Positions 44,310 to 56,095 are shown, counted from the first letter of the stretch. The stretch: DNA of 64,000 nt from Gambelia wislizenii (GCA_030847615.1 JAUMIR010000001.1:383142687-383206686); one strand, 5' to 3'. Numbers and translations: made by a program. The notes: generated by a model from the sequence alone, not told the origin.

Positions 44310-45160
44310 AAAGGTCTATATGTTTAGCCTGGATAAGGTTAAACATGACATGATAGCCATGTTTAAATACTTGAAAGGATGCCATATTGAAGAGGGAGGA
44401 AGCTTACTTTCTGCTGATCTAGAGACTAGGAGCAATTGACTCAAATTACAGGGAAAGAGATTCCACCTAAGTTAGTATGCCCTCCATGGTTCTCATAGGA
44501 CTTTTTCGGATGACAGTTTACAACACTAGCAGCCTCGTCCCCGTTGTGAGGCTGCAGCGCTGCAGAGCGTCCCTTTCGGATGACGCTCTGCCCTGCTGTC
44601 CCCCTTGCAGTACTGTTGCGTAACTGTGGGGACGCAGCAGCATTATATTTGGCATTTTTCTACTCACGATCAACTTTCCCAGTTCCCTTTCTGATAGCCT
44701 CATATGGTTCATAATGGTTCATAGATGCTTGTGTGTTCATAGATGCTTGTGTATTAGTCTATATTTTTCTAATAAAATGCTTTCCCTCAACTGGAGCCTC
44801 CTCTACAGTTAGTAGTGGTACACATAGGTGAAAAGATCCCTGAAGTTATCCTCATCTCACAGGCCAGTCATTCGAGCTAATAATTCCTCCAAATAATAAA
44901 AAAGATTTTGGTATCATGGGTGGGGCTCTAAAGCACCTCCCCACCTCTTAGGGTAACACCTAAACATTAGGAAGAACTTCCTGGTGGTACGATAGTGGAC
45001 TATACTGCCTTAGAGTGTGATGGAGTCTCCTTCTTTGGAGGTTTTTAAACAGAGGCTAGATAGCCATCGGTCGGGGAAGGGGTTCAATTGTATATTCCTG
45101 CAAGGCAGGGGTTTGGACTGGATGGCTCTTGTGGTCTCTTCCAACTCTATGATTCTATTA
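44310..45160 (+). mobile_element. CR1 LINE 3' end, split by an LTR
   Basis: The first part (44310-44470) encodes CR1 post-RT sequence 'MFSLDK'-like, then '[19 protein letters not shown]' in a mutated frame. The second part (44959-45160) continues 'cctaaacattaggaagaact', then 'ggatggctcttgtggtctc' and 'tatgattctatta'. The LTR-like element at 44471-44958 lies between. The L1 target site is at the 5' border. Confidence 0.85.
44471..44958 (+). mobile_element. LTR, shorter member of family A
   Basis: The 488-bp insertion starts GTTAGTATGCC and ends TTAGGGTAACA, similar to the family A termini. CCTAA flanks it on both sides (44466-44470 and 44959-44963). Its second half resembles the R-U5 part of the other copies: 'aataaaatgc', 'ggagcctcctctacagttag', 'gaaaagatccctgaagttat', 'gagctaataattcctcc'. 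The first half differs and is richer in CpG (44520-44640). It contains no genes. Confidence 0.6.
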
Positions 45161-46086
45161 TATGCCCTTACACCCCCTCCTGTACAGTAATTTATTAATT
45201 GGCAATAATTCATAAGATTGGCATTAATCAATGTTTAATGTAGGTCCATCCAAAGAAGGGTTAATGCAGAAGCTACCAGAGACCTAAACAAACTTGTCTC
45301 AGAAAATTCTGGAAAATATAGACATGCCCAGGACTAGTTCTGCAGAGCCCCTTAGATACGTCATTATGGAGGAATGTGGCAATCCACCCCGGATGCATCT
45401 GGCAATGAGTCATATTCCATCACAAACATGTGAGTGGAACACCCATTATTCTGCAAAGGTCTTCTTTCACACCTTTTCTATCCAACAATACAAGGTTGCC
45501 TCAAAGCCATCAGCCTTAATGTTCCAACTATTAACAGTAATCAATGAAGCTGGGACTTCCATTGTTTCACTCTGGGAAATTCACTCAAACTTTGCTCTCC
45601 ACTCAAAACACCCTTCCTTTAAGGGTACAATATTGAATATAAATACTACCTGAAAACACAACTAGTGTGCACAGCTCCTCCCACCTCTTCAGTCTGCCAG
45701 TTTGCTCTGTGACTCTCAGATCTAACTCTGAGTCTTCTATGCTACACAAATCTCTGTTCATCGGACAGGTAAAGTACAGCCCAGCATCCCCAAAATCTAT
45801 TCCTCTGTTCCAGTATTTCCTCCTGGTTCTTCACTAGCTTTGTGAGATTTCTTGAAGCATGAATGCATGTGTGAGTGGTTCCATAATTATTTTCCAATAA
45901 AAAACATTTTTTATTTTACTTTTTGGCTTGGAGTTGTCAGTGAGTATCAGTATACACAGGTGTAAAGATCCCATAGTTACCTGGTCTCTTGCAGCAAAAT
46001 TTGAGTTAATTAAAATTCCACATATTATTATCTTAATTTGAGTGACACGAGTAGGTCCCCATGGACCCCACACAATTTGGGTAACA
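45160..46086 (+). mobile_element. LTR, family A, inserted in a CR1 tail
   Basis: The left part 'aatttattaattggcaataat' and 'taatgtaggtccatcc' aligns with the 5' part of the copies at 13378 and 51482. It has a possible TATA box 'gaatataaatact', the polyadenylation-type 'ccaataaaaaac', and ends 'cacacaatttgggtaaca' at 46086. It begins within the CR1 tail (gattctatta), and similar attctatt sequence follows on the right. The exact 5' end is uncertain by some ten bases. It is a solo LTR with no internal region. Confidence 0.7.
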
Positions 46087-46108
46087 AGTCTATTATTCTA
46101 TTATTCCA

Positions 46109-46176
46109 TTAGGAATTCTGCCTCCAATGAAATTTCCCTTTACTTCTCAAATTTCACTTGGGGCAGAATTCTTATG
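46109..46176. repeat. Short palindrome
   Basis: 'aggaattctgcctccaatga' and, on the other strand from the right, 'aagaattctgccccaagtga' form a 27-base inverted repeat with a loop of about 14 bases. It is probably a small MITE remnant next to the LTR. Confidence 0.55.
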
Positions 46177-47090
46177 GGACACACTGTCCTCAATTTTGCT
46201 CCCAGCTCAAGTTGCTACATCCTGACAAAGCCATACCAAACCATACTAAAAGCCTATCTTGTACACAATTCTGTCCACATAGTAGTGAACCAGTTTCTTA
46301 TGGAACAGCTGTCAACACCAAGTGTCTTACATTCCCAATCAACTGGCCCACAGAAATATGCATCCTGTGAGATACCATGTAACTACCTTGACTAGTAATC
46401 ATTGATAGTCTGAACCTTCATGACTTTGTCTTGTCATCTTCAAAAGCTGTACCAATTGGCAGCAAATGCTACATTCTGCAGCAGTCAATTTCAAAGTATA
46501 GCTGTGCACTCACTGTACGAAGAGATATTTGTTTACCCTGAATCTCCTCCCATTTGGTTTGGGTGGATGCCCCTGTATTTCAACATTATGAGAGAGGGAA
46601 GTCTATTTCCTATTTTATTTCTCTATATCATGAATCATTTTGTATATCTCCATCATGCCACCCCTCTGGGCATTTGTTCCCATATCCTTTTTTTTTTTCT
46701 TTGTCTTTCCTACTCCCAGAAACATGGATTCTTGAGTAAGTAATAGATCCAGAATAGGCAACAGAGTTTGAGAGCAGAAGTTTCAAAGCAAAAGTGGAGT
46801 CTTAAGGGAACAGAATTTTAAAAGCTCTGCTCAAAGGCAAGAGGAAGGGGAGCAAGTTAGCTGTGCCTTCTCTTCACCTATTTCTTTCATTATCCTAATG
46901 TAGAGAGTAACTTTCTGAAGAGGAGAGTCTTGTCTGTACTCCAGAAAACAAACGAAATCAAATTACAGTTACAACAGAGACAGTTGAGAGGGGGAAAAAC
47001 ATGATCCTCTGACAGGAATCCGTGCATTCCAAATGGCTTTTAGGGTAATTCACTGCAAACCTTTCTGTTGCTATGCTCTGCCTTTTAAAG
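46177..47090. other. Unannotated DNA
   Basis: No gene or repeat is recognised. The frames are short and overlapping. Confidence 0.5.
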
Positions 47091-47225
47091 TCTTTTCCAA
47101 CTAATGGTGACACTAAACCAAACCTACTATATGGTTTTCTCAGCTATATTTATTCAGAGGAAATTTGCCATTGCCTTCCTCTGAGGGTGAGAGAGGGTGA
47201 CTTGCCCAAGGTCATGCAGTTACTG
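47090..47225 (-). mobile_element. BovB-tailed SINE, 3' part
   Basis: On the minus strand it carries 'ggcaatggcaaat' and the 'gcaagtcaccctctct' block followed by a decayed BovB-like tail. The tRNA-related head is missing. Confidence 0.6.
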
Positions 47226-47337
47226 TTAATGTAAATGGAACATTAAATTGAAAAATCAAGTTTTCACAGAATAATCAAACATTTCCAATTGCTGGACTCC
47301 TATAATAGGTAATACAAACTCATACTTCCATCCCTAT

Positions 47338-48179
47338 GGGCTTGTCTACACTGGCCACAATACTCTACCTTCTGACAGGAGTATACTGGTCCCAGAGCTG
47401 GCTTGGATACCCATCCCTCCCATTACCATAATTGTTAAGTGATAATTGTGATGATTGCTAAGTGATAGTTGTTTTATTCTGTATCCTTTTGTAAAGTGCC
47501 ATGTACATTGATGGCACTATATATATAAACAAACAAACAACAACATGACAAAGCTGGCAGAAATCCACATGCACACACCAGCCACCACATGCAAATGATG
47601 GCTGGTATCAGCAGGCACCTCCGCCACCATCACACATTCTCTGAAGCCAGGAAGGAGTCCCTCAGCATGTGATCAAGTCTGGTCACATGCAGGGGGCCTT
47701 GATCATGAGCTGAGGGCCTCCTTCCTGGCTGCAGAGCAACACCAACAATGACAGCAGCTGGTGATTCAGCCTAGTGTGCAGATGCAGCCCTTGCTTCCCC
47801 CATTTTCTTTGTTGACTCAGAAGGCAAGAAGGGGGACTGTAACATGTGATGGAAGGCCCACTGCATGTGACCAGCCTTGGTCCCATGCTGAGGGACTCTT
47901 TCCTGGCTTCTGGGAGAGTCAGGGAGATGGTGGCAGAAGCTAGGGCCAGTGTGCTGGATGGGTTCCTGCAAACATGCAGGGCCCAAACTGGGTTTTTGCC
48001 AGCAGTATCAGAGTAAACTGGGTATTTTCCTATAGTGTTTTATCAGACCCTACCCTGCCATCCCCCAACTGCCCCAGGGGTAGTGAGGAGTGCCTGGGGG
48101 CAGAACGGGACATATGCCCTGCATAATATGGACTGCAGAGCTCTGGGATGGAGAAAAGACAGGATATAGAGACAAGCCC
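47338..48179. mobile_element. MITE with GGGCTTGTCT ends
   Basis: The left end gggcttgtctacactgg and the right end, on the other strand, gggcttgtctctatatc form terminal inverted repeats. Internal blocks such as 'ccttgatcatgagctgaggg' recur in the element at 49143-49681. An L2-like tail (about 47440-47545, 'gccatgtacattgatggcac' with AAAC repeats) is inserted near the left end. No transposase and no clear target duplication are visible. Confidence 0.6.
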
Positions 48180-49142
48180 AAAATGTTCACTGTTGTGCAT
48201 CTTTCTACCCCTGGAAGTAAGTAGGCATAATTCTGTACTAGTCAGTTTTCCCTAGCAGTGTGAATATCTAGTCAGCTTCTCCATGTAATATGGCCTAGGA
48301 TGGTACTTGTAGACACACTCAATTAAAATAAAACTTCTGTCCATGAAAGGAACTTGTGTAAGCTGGACCACACAATATGTTTATAATCTTCTAGACCATG
48401 AAGTCTCAGCACAAACCTTCTGTGTGAGCACACCTTCCACCTCATTCCTGATCCAAGTAAACCAGAGTTTGATATTACATGTGAACAGGCAAATTATGGT
48501 TTATGCTTGTCCGTCAAACCAAATTGGAACCCCTCCCCCTTTGAACCATGATTTCAAATCCAGGTATGAGCAATAAAGCATGGGCTGTTATTTCATGTGT
48601 AAAAGTAACAGTTTACCTAAACCAGAAAGAAATTAATAGTGCAAGTGAGAAGTGGAGTGGAGGAAGAATTGTAGAAGTACAGACCTCATTCCCAGCCAGG
48701 ATGATCCAAAAGTTATGTGCTAATTGACCTAATGTGGCATCTACTACATCCCTTGGTTATGGCAGGGAATCCTCAGCCATCCTCTCTTCTTTTTAAAATG
48801 CTTTTTAAAATGAGGTACCATAATGGAAACTTGAAAAAAATGTACTTTTTTATTAATTATTTCCTTGACTGTTGTTCTAAGTGTGACACTGAGACAGTTG
48901 CTGGTGCACAATGCTAGGACAACAATATTTTGCAAGTGGTTCCATTTTTTCAGAGGCTATGTAAGTGTAACCCCTCATGCAGCAATCCTTCTCCACACAT
49001 AGTCCTTTTTCTCAGTTTTGGCCTGATGACCTTATTCACCAGTGCACAAGGGGTGAAATTAATTCCATGGCACCTGTTCTGAAATGAGTTGTACGGCTGT
49101 AGGGCTCCCTGTAACTGCACCAGTGTCTATTTTCACAAACCA
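48180..49142. other. Unannotated DNA
   Basis: No gene or repeat family is recognised. Confidence 0.5.
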
Positions 49143-49681
49143 GGGGCTTGTCTAGATGGTCTATTTATCCTGCCTTACCCCCATCTTGGAGTCCTGCAGT
49201 CCATGCAATGCAGGGCTTTTGCCCTGTTTCACCCTTGGGCAGTCCTCACAACACTCAGGGCAAAGATGAGTGGAAGACAGGGTAAAGCCTATTAAAATGT
49301 CTCAGCAAAATACCTAGGGAAAAACCACCTCATTTCAAAAGAAACAGATTGGGCCCCATGGGTCTGCAGGAGTCCATACTACCATGCCAACCTGTCTCTG
49401 CCACTTCTACTGCCATCCACCTCACACTCCCCAAAGCCAAGAAGCAGGCCTGCAGCATGTGACCAAGGCTGATCTCATGCAGGGTGCCTTGATCATGTAC
49501 TGCCGTCCTGCTTCCTGGCTTTGGAGAGTGGATGGCAGTGGTGGTGGCTGCCGAAATGGGCCAGCATTTCCATGCAGACTCTATACCGTTCCATGCAGGT
49601 AATGGGGAAACAACAGGCCTAATCTGGGGCCAGAATATGCCAGTGGGAAGCTGGTGTATTCTGGCCATTTAGACAAAGCCC
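49143..49681. mobile_element. MITE with GGGCTTGTCT ends
   Basis: The ends ggggcttgtctagatgg and, on the other strand, gggctttgtctaaatgg are inverted. The body shares blocks with 12069-12966 ('ttggagtcctgcagtcc', 'tctggggccagaatatgc') and with 47338-48179. It is 539 bp and non-coding. The element at 12069 shows the same family interrupted by an LTR. Confidence 0.65.
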
Positions 49682-49687
49682 AAGAGT

Positions 49688-49885
49688 ATAAAGAAAGCCA
49701 TCATGGTATAGTGGTTTGAGTGTTGGACTAGGACTCTGGGAAACCAGGGTTCAAAGCCCTGATCATCCATGTAAGCCTAGTGGATGACCTTGGGCAAATT
49801 AACCTAAAAGGAAGGCAACGGCAAACTTCCTCAGAATAAATCTTGCCAAGAAAACCTAAGGTGGGGTCATCATCATATCTATCTA
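49688..49885 (+). mobile_element. tRNA-headed SINE (Sauria-SINE type)
   Basis: A-box region 'tatagtggtttgagtg', then 'ttggactaggactctgggaa', B-box 'agggttcaaagccc', the 'gaccttgggcaaat' block, 'ggcaacggcaaact' and 'cttgccaagaaaacc'. The BovB-like tail is cut short after 'ggtggggtcat'. It shows the Pol III box arrangement best of the copies here. Confidence 0.8.
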
Positions 49886-49946
49886 TTTCTCCCCACTTTT
49901 AATTCAGTGGTAGGTAAAGTGGGTTAGATTCTTTTGAGACATGAAA

Positions 49947-50375
49947 GGCTTATCACACACCAATGTAAAGCGGCAGGGCAGCCGGAAGGTTCTGCTTTTC
50001 ATGCTGCCTTACCACATGACATCCTCATTCTTCTGGTGTTCCGCCATTCCGATCCCATGGGAGACAGCAGTAAAACCAAGTCTTTTTACTAACCAGAAAA
50101 ATATGTTGGTAAAAAGATGCAGTTTTACGGAAACTTCTGGCTGCCCTGCCACTTTACTTTGTTTATTTATTTAGTTAGTTATACCCCGCTCTTCAGCCAC
50201 AAGGCTATCAGAGCGGCTTACAAATTGTTTTAAGCAATAGCTGTTTACACATCTACAGTGAAATAAGCAGCTTCCAATGTGTGTTAGCTAATTGCCCCCC
50301 ACAAGCTGGGTACTCAATTTACCGACCTACGAAAGGATGGAAGGCTGAGTGTGTGACTTTGGTGTGTGATAATCC
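49947..50375. mobile_element. Palindromic MITE split by a SINE
   Basis: The left arm 'ggcttatcacacaccaatgt', followed by 'aaagcggcagggcagccgga', is repeated in reverse complement on the right as 'aacttctggctgccctgcca' ... 'tttggtgtgtgataatcc'. The right arm is interrupted at 50161 by an inserted SINE. The outer flanks aaa/aat differ at one of three positions. Confidence 0.75.
50162..50355 (-). mobile_element. L2-tail SINE nested in a MITE
   Basis: The antisense copy of the family at 17395-17587 reads, from its tail: 'gtttatttatttag', 'ataccccgctcttcagccac', 'aaattgttttaagcaatag'. Its 5' part has 'gtaggtcggtaaattgagta' with 'cccagcttgtggggggc', as in tRNA-derived squamate SINEs. The actttg repeats at 50156-50161 and 50356-50361 are a 6-bp target duplication. 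Confidence 0.75.
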
Positions 50376-50378
50376 AAT

Positions 50379-51481
50379 AAGTCAGCCCTACAGAAATCAA
50401 TGGGAATGATATCCATTGAACCATGTTTCATATTTCAATGTGGGCCATGAACCAGTGGTGTACTTCCATCTCTAATGATGAACTTCTTATTCCAACACCA
50501 CTTAAGGCAAGTTTTTCTTCTCTCTCCCTCTTGTTGCAGCCCTATGTGGGCCAAATAAGCAAAAGCAAAAATCTTCAGAAGAATCCCAGCCCTTTGGAGC
50601 AGCTTTTAGGTACACAAGATAATCCAAAGTGGGGGGGGGAGCTCAGCAGATGAACATTATTGCATTCCAGCTATAAATTGTTACTAGTTGTCTCCACAGA
50701 CCATGTACCACAAGGAGCAAAGTTCAGGCTGTCTAGAAGGATTACTTTATTTTTGGTGAACTGCACAGATGGAAAATAAAATCTGCTTGATGCAACATTT
50801 CCAGTGTAGCTTTGCTGTCCTGTCCATTCAATTCTTTAATGATGTCCTTTTTATCAATTGAGACAAGTAAAACCTGCCTCCATGTGACCAGGAAAAAAAA
50901 CTGCACTGTACAATTCTCACTCCCACTCCCAGGGAAATTGCCTAGCTGCTGCCTTCAAAATGTATCTCTATTTTTAAGGCTGGACTACATTGTAAAGGCT
51001 ACCGCATGCTGGTCATTCAGGAATGGAGGCTGAAATAAACTGTTCCCAGAGTTTACAACAAGGATGCATTCCTCAAGAGGCAAGCTGGCTTTATCTTCAT
51101 TTCCCCTATGATGGAAGTCAGTTAGAAAGAGCTCATACATACATCCTGTTTTAGGACAAGTCTCCAGAACCATTGGTTTATCTTCCCTGCACCTTCCTGA
51201 AAAGAAAAAGGAAAAGATGCAACAATAGAGCCAGTAAATGGGACTAGTCTTTTCTCCATTCAAGAAAAGAGGATAAAGGCAGCAAGGATGTGGCAAAGTA
51301 TAGTGCTCCATACACCTGCCCATGAAGAGAGTCCAAAGCTGCAAAAGCCTGTATTGATCTAGAGCTACAAACCCATTCCAGCATGTTTATCTCCACCAGA
51401 AACAGGTCTTTTCTAAAGCAAACAGGTCTTAATTGCACTTCCAAGACCAAGCCACCTCAAAATATTTTGCATTACAAGAGG
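50379..51481. other. Unannotated DNA
   Basis: No gene or repeat family is recognised. The last four bases (gagg) are the left target duplication of the adjacent LTR. Confidence 0.5.
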
Positions 51482-53394
51482 TGTTACCTGAATTGCATGA
51501 GAGTCCATAGGGACCCTCTGATGTCCTAATATTAATTTGGAGAATTTAGCTACTCAACTTGGCATATGAGAGGTTGGGCAATGGTGGGACCTTTTAATCT
51601 ATGTATACTTGTAGTAACAGAGGAGACTCTAAGCCAGAAGGCACAATTAAGTGATCTTTATTGGAAATTAATATCAACAGCATTCATGCAAGACACTCAG
51701 GCTTCAGACACTCACACAAGGCTATCAAAAATAGTAGGAAGTATTTGGATAGAGGAAACAGAGTAATGGGGTGGTGGGTTATACTGTACCAAACCTGCAG
51801 GGATCACAAAGTAAACTGGCAGTGAGGAGGTCCAGACAATAGGCTGGTGAGTGAAGTCAGAAAGCAGGGGATTCATGCACACCTGTCTACACAGTCTGAC
51901 ATGGAGTCAAGAGGAAGATGAACTGTGCACACTTGGGTAGTGTTTTAAGGTGATATTTATATGAAAAAAATCCCCTGAAGGGAGGGGAGCTTTGAGTGAA
52001 ATACAATGGTTCTTGGAGGCTCCTAGGCCAAACATTGGGTATTCCAGAAGAATTAACAATTGTTAATGGTCGGTGCTTTTAGAATTGAATAGGAACAGGC
52101 AAGGTCTTTTGTTTGGAGGAGAATAGGAAAGGAACGACCCATTATACAAGCATGTAGATCTCTTCCTATTGTTGTGTGGATTAGTTATTGACTCACCTCC
52201 AGGTGTTGAGTCCTATTCAGGCCCGGTCTACACGGCAAAAAAAATTCTGGACAGCTTGCAAAAAACCGGCAATCTGTACAGATGGCGTTCAAACACATAT
52301 GACTCATTCAGGGGTGTGGTGGTAAAACTCACCCTAAGGTCCACGAGCAGCTCGTCCAGGGGTTTCTCTGGATAAATCCATGTGCTGTTCAATTGTGCGA
52401 CCATGTTGCACAGATTCAAACAGACAGTCTTCTAATTGGCCAATACAGAACAGAGGGCGGGGCTTGGAAAGAGGGGAATCAGCAGCAGCCACCTTTTTAA
52501 AAAAGTTATGAGAGATGATGGCTCTGCCGCTGTCCTCCTCCTCCTCCTCTGTCCTCCTCCTCCAGAGGACCCCGACCCTGACTCCAGATCCTTTCCCAGC
52601 CCCACTACCGATGTCCTCCTCCCTCCTCCTCCTCCTCCTCTTCCTCCAGAGGGCCCTGGCCCTCGCTCTAGAACAGCCCTGCTGCCGCCGCCAGTATTCT
52701 CCTCCCTCTCTTCCTCCTCCTCCATCCTCCTCCTCCGGAAGACCCCGGCCATGGCTCCAGACCAGCCCCACCACTGCCACTATCCTCTTCCTCCCTCCCA
52801 GGGGAGACAGGGGTAGGCAGCATGGCTGGCTCAGCCTTGCCAAAGAAGGAGGGCTGCATCATAGCCCCACCACCAGCCCCAACAGCAGCAGCCCTGTCTG
52901 GCCATCTGCTCCTGGACAACAACGCCAGGAAGCACTGGGAAGGCAAAGGAGGTAGAAAATTGGGGGGGTGAAGGAGGGTGGAAGAGAGGGGATGGGTGAG
53001 TTGAGTACACACACTCTGCTCAGACTCTTGGGGGAAGGACACCCTGCACAATCCCCAGCCAGCCAGTGGCATACTCGCCAGCTGGGCTAGGGGTCATGTG
53101 GACTTTACAGAGGGACTAAAAAATCGTGTAGGCAGATAATTCGCTTGCAAACATCTGCCTTCTCAAATTTTTTACTCCCCTGTACAGATTTTTTGCCCCT
53201 CATGTAGATGGGACCTCAGAGTATATGTTTTGGGGTATTTCCAAAGGCCCTTCCCTTGATGTTGCATGAATCACACCTTGGTATTTGGGGTTCCTAGGTT
53301 TATCTGTAACCATGTGGATGGCCACCTTAGCCAAATCATTAAATATATCCAATTATTTGATATTCCAAGATGGGGGCTATCAGAGGAGGTAACA
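51482..53394 (-). mobile_element. Complete solo LTR, family A, with nested MITE
   Basis: On the plus strand the copy starts TGTTACC (51482) and ends GGTAACA (53394), an exact inverted terminal heptamer. GAGG flanks it on both sides (51478-51481 and 53395-53398), a 4-bp target duplication as made by many gamma-type retroviral integrases. Without the nested MITE the LTR is about 914 bp. On the minus strand it shows 'catataaatatcac' and then 'ccaataaagatcac', possible TATA and polyadenylation signals. No internal retroviral region is present. Confidence 0.88.
52220..53215. mobile_element. Harbinger-like non-autonomous DNA transposon
   Basis: The ends ggcccggtctacacggcaaa and, on the other strand, ggtcccatctacatgagggg are inverted, and the inner 'ctgtacag...tttttgc' sequence pairs as well. 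TCA flanks both sides (52217-52219 and 53216-53218), a 3-bp duplication. The centre (52515-52800) is a CTC-rich degenerate simple repeat, giving Ser/Leu/Pro-rich frames that are not genes. It resembles the element at 1591-2621 in size and layout. Confidence 0.7.
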
Positions 53395-53398
53395 GAGG

Positions 53399-55950
53399 GA
53401 TAGTTCAGAATAATATATTATTATTGGGGAAATATATCACTCATGCCAATTATTGTGTTATAGTTAATCTGAGAGGTAACAGTGATGCCTAATGGATGAC
53501 AGATGACATCCTTGTCCCTATTAATCAAAATGTCCCTGTGCTTCAACCCTGCAACTTCTGGCTCTACTACAACACTTAATTGGGGAGGGGGTGAGCAGAC
53601 CATATTCCATACCTCTTCTTTGGCAGGGACAGTCCAGATCAATTTTCTGTTGTCCCACTTTTTCATTTGCTTTTAAAATATCCCAGTGTCTCTCTCCTCC
53701 TCCCACTCTTTCCTCGGGTTCCTTCAGATGCAGCAAACTGGATTCAAAATGCAAAAATAGTTAACACCCAATTTAACACAGAAGGCAAGAGAGAAGGCAG
53801 AATCTTGCCCTCCCCAGTAGGCTCAGGCAAAAGAAAACTGCAGCAGTCTTTCCTCAGTTCTTACCCATTAATAATGTTTACCATCTTGATGTTGCTTGGT
53901 CACACATGTCTCAGCTTTCATTTTTGAAATGTTGGAGTGCATGATGTTCCATCCAGAATAGAGCTTAGCTTCAGCCTGTCTGCTGAATTCCATCTTCATT
54001 TCATCCCTAAAGGCTGTGAGTTATAAAAGAGACAGCCTGCTATGAAGCCTCTGCAATGCAACCAAAGAAGACAAGGCTGCATAATGAGGGTTGCATCCTG
54101 GACTGTTGTTTGATCTCCTCCAGCCACCAATGGTAGTGCGAAACCTTAAGAATACAGTATTTAAAACCTCAGAAGGTGCTGTAATATTTCTACAGAAAGG
54201 GCAGGAAGGAGGGAGAAAACCATCTAGTGAGTTTTTCCTCCTAATCCAGGAGAATGTTGTCATGAACAAAGGGCTGAGCTTAATAAAATGATCAACTGCT
54301 GCAGTGGTGCTTCACTGCAGTAGATGGCGCCTCCTGGGGCCATGCATTTACTGTATTTCATTGCTGCTGTTGGAGTAAGAGAAAGATCTAAAGAAGCTTC
54401 TTGAACAGCTAATAGGTGTGCTGCTGAAAAACAATGTACAGTACTGGACTTTCAGAAACAACAGATTCAGCAGAAGTAAAAGGCTGCTTGAGACACATTG
54501 CAGCATTATTGTGAACATTCTTAATCTCTTACATAAGAGATTACATTTCTCTTAACAAATATATTTGTTTATCGCAGTAAAATCTACTAAATGGCATATG
54601 CTTACCTTGGCATCCTCACACATTACAAATGCTGTTCCATAGGAACCTATGCATTTCCTGGTTTATTTGTGTGTGGGGGTAATGTTATTAATTGTTCTCA
54701 TACTTGTTAAGCTTGAGTTAAAAAGTTAAATATGAGCATTTTTATTTTACTATGTGCTTCCTATTCCAACTGTTTACTGATACACAATGAAGTTATGTCA
54801 GGTTATACAAAATCTGTAGACAGACACACTCTTCGAGTAAGACTCCATTGTAAACTACTTTCTAAAAAGGGGATGTGAACACAAAGCAAGAGGAAAATGG
54901 AATTATCATAAAGGAAGTATAAAGTAAAATAAGCTTTTGACGCGTTGGATCAGCCTTGAAAAGTTATATTGTACAGGCAAAGAGTTAAGAACAAAGCAGA
55001 ATATCTGGAGACAGTGAATATCACCTTAGATTCAACCTAACATCATGATATTAAACTTTTTACAGTCTTGGAGGTCTGTTCTTAGGTCACGAGGCTACTG
55101 TCCTTGCCACTGCTAAGTGACAGACGCAGTGTTTTCATTGTGTATGATATTGTTCCAGAGTGTCTGGAGGCTCCCATGGCAGTAGAGTCAACTCGAAGTA
55201 TTAGGCCAGACTTTAAAGAGGGCCTCCAAGGTGCTGAATCCTACTCCCAAAATAGGTTTAATACTTTGATTGCTCTTATTAAGTTCAAAGTAAACCCTGG
55301 AGTGGATTCACCATGCTAGTGACATGGGAGCCACCAGCTGCCATTGCTTTGCTCAGTTGCTCTGGAAACTCCCTGCAAGATGGCTACCAATATGGCTTCT
55401 GTAAAGTGTAAGGCAGAAGAGGTTCCTCATGGTTCACCACTCGATATGAGGGAATATTGTGACGCTTCCTGTTGCAGGACTGCAGCCTTTAATAATCTGA
55501 AATAATGGACAGCTATAACCTCAACTCAGTCTTTTCTTTTCTTTTAATAAACAACTTTATGAACATGTGTCTCTATAATTACTTATTTACGATCCCCAAT
55601 AAATATGGAAATACCTTATTAGAGATTCATTGATCTGTAGTAAGTAATTTAAGAGAATGATTGTGAACCTTCCACTGATACCATTTTTTTCATACTTAGC
55701 CATTTCTCATTCCTGTTTCAGGATAAATCCTCATGTATTAATTATATTATAATTCCAAAAAGAAGAGTTAATTATGAGTTCCAGTATTTTAATCAAAATA
55801 TTTTATTGCTTATTGTGTTTTAGTAGAAGTTATTTGGCAGGGTGATTCTGTGAATCACATTATAAATCTTCTATGCCCAACTGCAGATTTTTTTTATTTT
55901 ATTAGTTAGAGCTGGGTGTTTTTTTTAAAAAAAAAATGATCATGGAGGCC
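53399..55950. other. Unannotated DNA
   Basis: No gene or well-known repeat is recognised in about 2.5 kb. Frames under 90 codons lack motifs. Confidence 0.5.
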
Positions 55951-55999
55951 AGATCTAAGACGATCCTTCCCCAAACTGTCAACTCCCCACAGATGCGAT

Positions 56000-56095
56000 T
56001 GGACTATGGATTCCATAACTCCCATAAATCACCTCCAATGCTGGAGTGTGATATGGGGATGGTGGGATTTGTAGTCCAAAAACATTTTTAACTGG
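56000..56095. mobile_element. hAT-type palindrome remnant
   Basis: 'ggattccataactcccataa' and 'gatggtgggatttgtagtcc' are inverted in part. The 'ggactacaaatcccaccatc' motif is common in amniote hAT-derived MITEs. Confidence 0.45.

Noticed and set aside
49688..49885. tRNA gene
   Set aside because: A- and B-box-like sequences are present, but no cloverleaf can be drawn, and the body and tail are those of a SINE found several times in the window.
52334..52955. Several overlapping frames of 106-169 codons on both strands
   Set aside because: They are Ser/Leu/Pro- or Arg/Glu/Gly-rich translations of a CTC/GAG simple repeat inside a DNA transposon.
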